Shown: one piece after another, positions 61,561 to 64,000 of the stretch
Layout: every line of letters begins with the position of its first letter
How positions within the stretch are numbered: the stretch's first letter is position 1
Assembly (NCBI GenBank): GCA_037013495.1
Contig: CM072805.1
Span: 21,540,669-21,604,668, forward strand
Reading direction: 5' to 3'
DNA: 64,000 nucleotides
Source of the DNA: Hippophae tibetana
Lineage: Eukaryota > Streptophyta > Magnoliopsida > Rosales > Elaeagnaceae
Position numbers and translations under genes: made by a program
The notes under the pieces: model-generated
The model's input: only the letters and a program-made list of their open reading frames with translations
Told to the model about the DNA's origin: nothing
The model's database searches: none

Positions 61561-64000
61561 TAAAGTATATTGTTGTAACTGATGTAATAGTATTTAATAG
61601 GTATAGAGAATGATGGTTAAGAGTTTGTTAACCATATAAAGGTATCATTGGTTGCCTATAAACGATCAATAGGAATTGTGTGCTATGATGTATAAATAAC
61701 AAACTATATCAATAATATTATTAGTGAAAGAATTCAGTTTTACAATCTCACTTATCTTTCTCTCATTGATTCTTGAATTCTATAGTATGGTATCATAACA
61801 ATTTTAGATCTTTTTGGGCTATTCTACAATGGGCTCCAAGATCGCGTACAAAGATACTATCATCTCTTCTTCTTCTTTGAATTCGCCAGGAATCAACCCA
61901 CGAGTTGATGAGAATGTTGCTTTCGATTTTGGAATTTAGAATCATCTACATGGACATACCAGTAATGAGATTCTTGAAAACAGGAATTTAACGTAAACAA
62001 ATCTTGGCTCAATTCTTGACATTCGTTTTTAGAATTTCATTACATGTCCACCAAATTGCATCTCTCTTTTAGTTAAGTTGATGATCATAACTACTTAATT
62101 TAGAAAAATCAATTTCTTTTGTTTCATTATAGCTTATCGTCTAGAGAGATTTATAAATGGTACTTTACTCAAATCTTCTCCATTTTAGGATATTGAATGT
62201 ACAATTCCTAACCTTTAACTAAACGCATGGGTTCAATATGATGCTTTAGTAAAAAGTTAGAATTTGGCTCGGTAACTCAAGGCATCAAAGTTGTTCTAAT
62301 TGGAAGTTTCTCTGCAAGAGAACAATGGATTTCTTTAGAGGAAAGATTTAACAATACCACACAATCAAGAATTATGAAGCTTCATGAGAGGCTTCAGACA
62401 TTATCTAAGAATGAACTTTTGGTAAGTGATTACTTGTTAAAGACCAAGAATATATTAGCAGTAGCTGGTGAACTAATACTTGAAAAAGAGCTTGCTATAT
62501 ATCTTGAAAAAGAGCTTGCTATATATCTTGAATGGTTTGGGACCAAGATATCTTACTTTTGTTATAACCTTTAATATGAATCAACTTAGACTCTCTGAGG
62601 GGATTTTACACAATCAGTTAGAATCTTTTGAGAAAATATTAGTAAATTCTAAAAATTCTATGAAAATCCAATTGCATATGCCAATGTTGCTTCTTTTCAC
62701 AAAGGTCATAAAGGTTCTAATCATAGAAAATCTTTCTCTTGGCCAAGTTATGGAAATTAGTCTTATGGTGTCAAAACCCATTGAAATTTCCATGATTTTT
62801 TTAAGTAGAACAACTGTGGAGAAAATGAAAAACCTGATTTTGCTCAGGGTCAAGTCAAGCATCCTAAGAAAGATAGGTTTGTTTTTTTGTGACAAACCGA
62901 GTCATGTAGCTTTAACACATTTTTTGCTTAGAGATGCACTATTGGGAAAGACTTCTTCATTAGTTTCTATTAAACCAAATGCAATGATGACAATGTTTGT
63001 TATTCATTAGACTTAATCCTCATCTCAAAAATGGCATGGCTTCTTAACTCAGGAGCAAGTCATCACTTAACTCTAAGTGAAGCCAATATTTCCCGTCCAT
63101 GTTCCTTGAAAAAACTTCAAGTATTCTTGTTGGAAATGGTAATAAGTTACCAATTTCTAATGTTAGGTGTGGTGTGTTTCAAGCTAGTGATCAATGTGAA
63201 TTATCGATCACTAATGTGTTGCATACTCCTTCTGCCTCTATAGATTTATTATCTGTGCAAAGATTATATTTTGATAATCTTTTATTCATTAAATTTCATT
63301 ATGATTCTTTTTATGTCAAAGATCTTATGACAAAAAAGGCTATTCTTCATGGTTCTAAAAAGAAGGGTTGTATAAGGTCACAGGAACTGTCATTAAAGGA
63401 GAGATTAATGTTGGTATATGTCACCTTACTTTTAAAGTGGATGAGTGCTCATTCTTTCTCACCACTATAGATAAGTCTATCTCAGTTTACAATCAATGGC
63501 ACATGAAGTTGGGACATCCACCTTTTGATGCAACAATGCGAGTAATGCGTGCAGATGGTATTTTTCTACATGATTTGTCTAAAGAACTTGTATTTTATAA
63601 TTTTTTCCAAATAGTTAAGTCACGTAAGTTACCATTTAAATCAAAGCATGTTTCTTCTTCTTTGAATTTATACTTATATCTATAGACATCTTCTAAGTTG
63701 TTTTAAAATGATGAGAAATATTTTATATGTGGTTGATTATTAGAGTAGATTTACATGGTTTTTTTTCCTTTGAAGACTAAAGATCAAACATCACTTACTT
63801 TCTTGTATTTTAAAGTTATGGTTGAAAAGCAATTTTCTAAGAAAATATTAGTCTCCCAAAACTGATGGTGTTGTTGAGTTCAAACCATTAGTATCCTCTT
63901 TAGAAAAGGAAAGTGTCATTCATAAATGTACATGTCCTCATTCTTCTAAGCAAAATAGTGTAGTAGAATTAAGGCATTGTAGAATTGTTGAGAGGGGTCT
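61560..64000 (+). mobile_element. Ty1/copia element relic, truncated by the window end
   Basis: An LTR end with a TATA-like TGTATAAATAAC near 61690-61701 is followed by a primer-like site (TGGTATCATAAC, 61788-61799). Gag-like sequence spans about 61830-62950, including LQTLSKNELLVSDYLLKTKN at about 62392. The protease tract LNSGASHHLTL lies near 63043-63075. The pre-integrase tract WHMKLGHPP lies at about 63499-63525. The last bases resemble the integrase tract ending VERGL. Order and motifs are those of plant copia. It is broken many times. Confidence 0.85.
61788..61799 (+). other. Primer-binding site of the right-hand copia relic
   Basis: TGGTATCATAAC resembles the Met-tRNA-complementary TGGTATCAGAGC and sits just after the probable LTR end, upstream of gag. 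Confidence 0.6.

Overview
The window is nuclear DNA of a flowering plant, most likely a eudicot. It is AT-rich, its genes have many short exons with GT-AG introns, and it is crowded with plant-type transposable elements and an endogenous plant pararetrovirus. Nothing bacterial, organellar or CRISPR-like is present. The species cannot be named from the sequence alone.

Three host genes can be built exon by exon with intact reading frames. (1) A CMSS1/Cms1-type ribosome-biogenesis protein lies on the minus strand at 20138..12710 (six exons, 306 aa). (2) A RecQ-family DNA helicase of the plant RECQL5 type lies on the plus strand at 22516..31754 (nineteen coding exons, 962 aa). (3) A small membrane protein of the DUF212 / acid phosphatase-vanadium haloperoxidase-related family lies on the plus strand at 57089..59250 (five exons, 165 aa). 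Genes 1 and 2 are head to head across about 2.4 kb of AT-rich DNA. Both products are expected in the nucleus or nucleolus, but nothing in the sequence shows that they work together.

Layout: 1-6.6 kb is a decayed Caulimoviridae relic on the plus strand. 6.7-10.25 kb is a second relic of the same family in the opposite orientation, so the two meet tail to tail. 10.3-12.7 kb is featureless AT-rich DNA. 12.7-20.2 kb is the CMSS1 gene, whose introns hold two small DNA transposons, a 224-bp tandem duplication and a Ty3/gypsy relic. 22.5-31.8 kb is RECQL5, with a probable SINE and an expanded intron. 31.8-36.8 kb is AT-rich intergenic DNA. 36.8-52.4 kb is a repeat cluster: a copia relic (minus strand) interrupted by a Ty3/gypsy element (plus strand), which is itself interrupted by two related LTR-like inserts in opposite orientations. 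A pair of unclassified direct repeats flanks this cluster. 53.95-54.55 kb is a telomere-motif-rich tandem repeat. 57.0-59.3 kb is the DUF212 gene. From about 61.6 kb to the window end is another copia relic that runs off the edge.

I found no undescribed multi-gene system. The most unusual structures are the four-layer insertion history at 39-51 kb, a duplication/inverted-triplication hairpin at 47.5-47.8 kb, the unclassified repeat pair at 36.8 and 51.3 kb, and the telomere-like tandem array at 54 kb.
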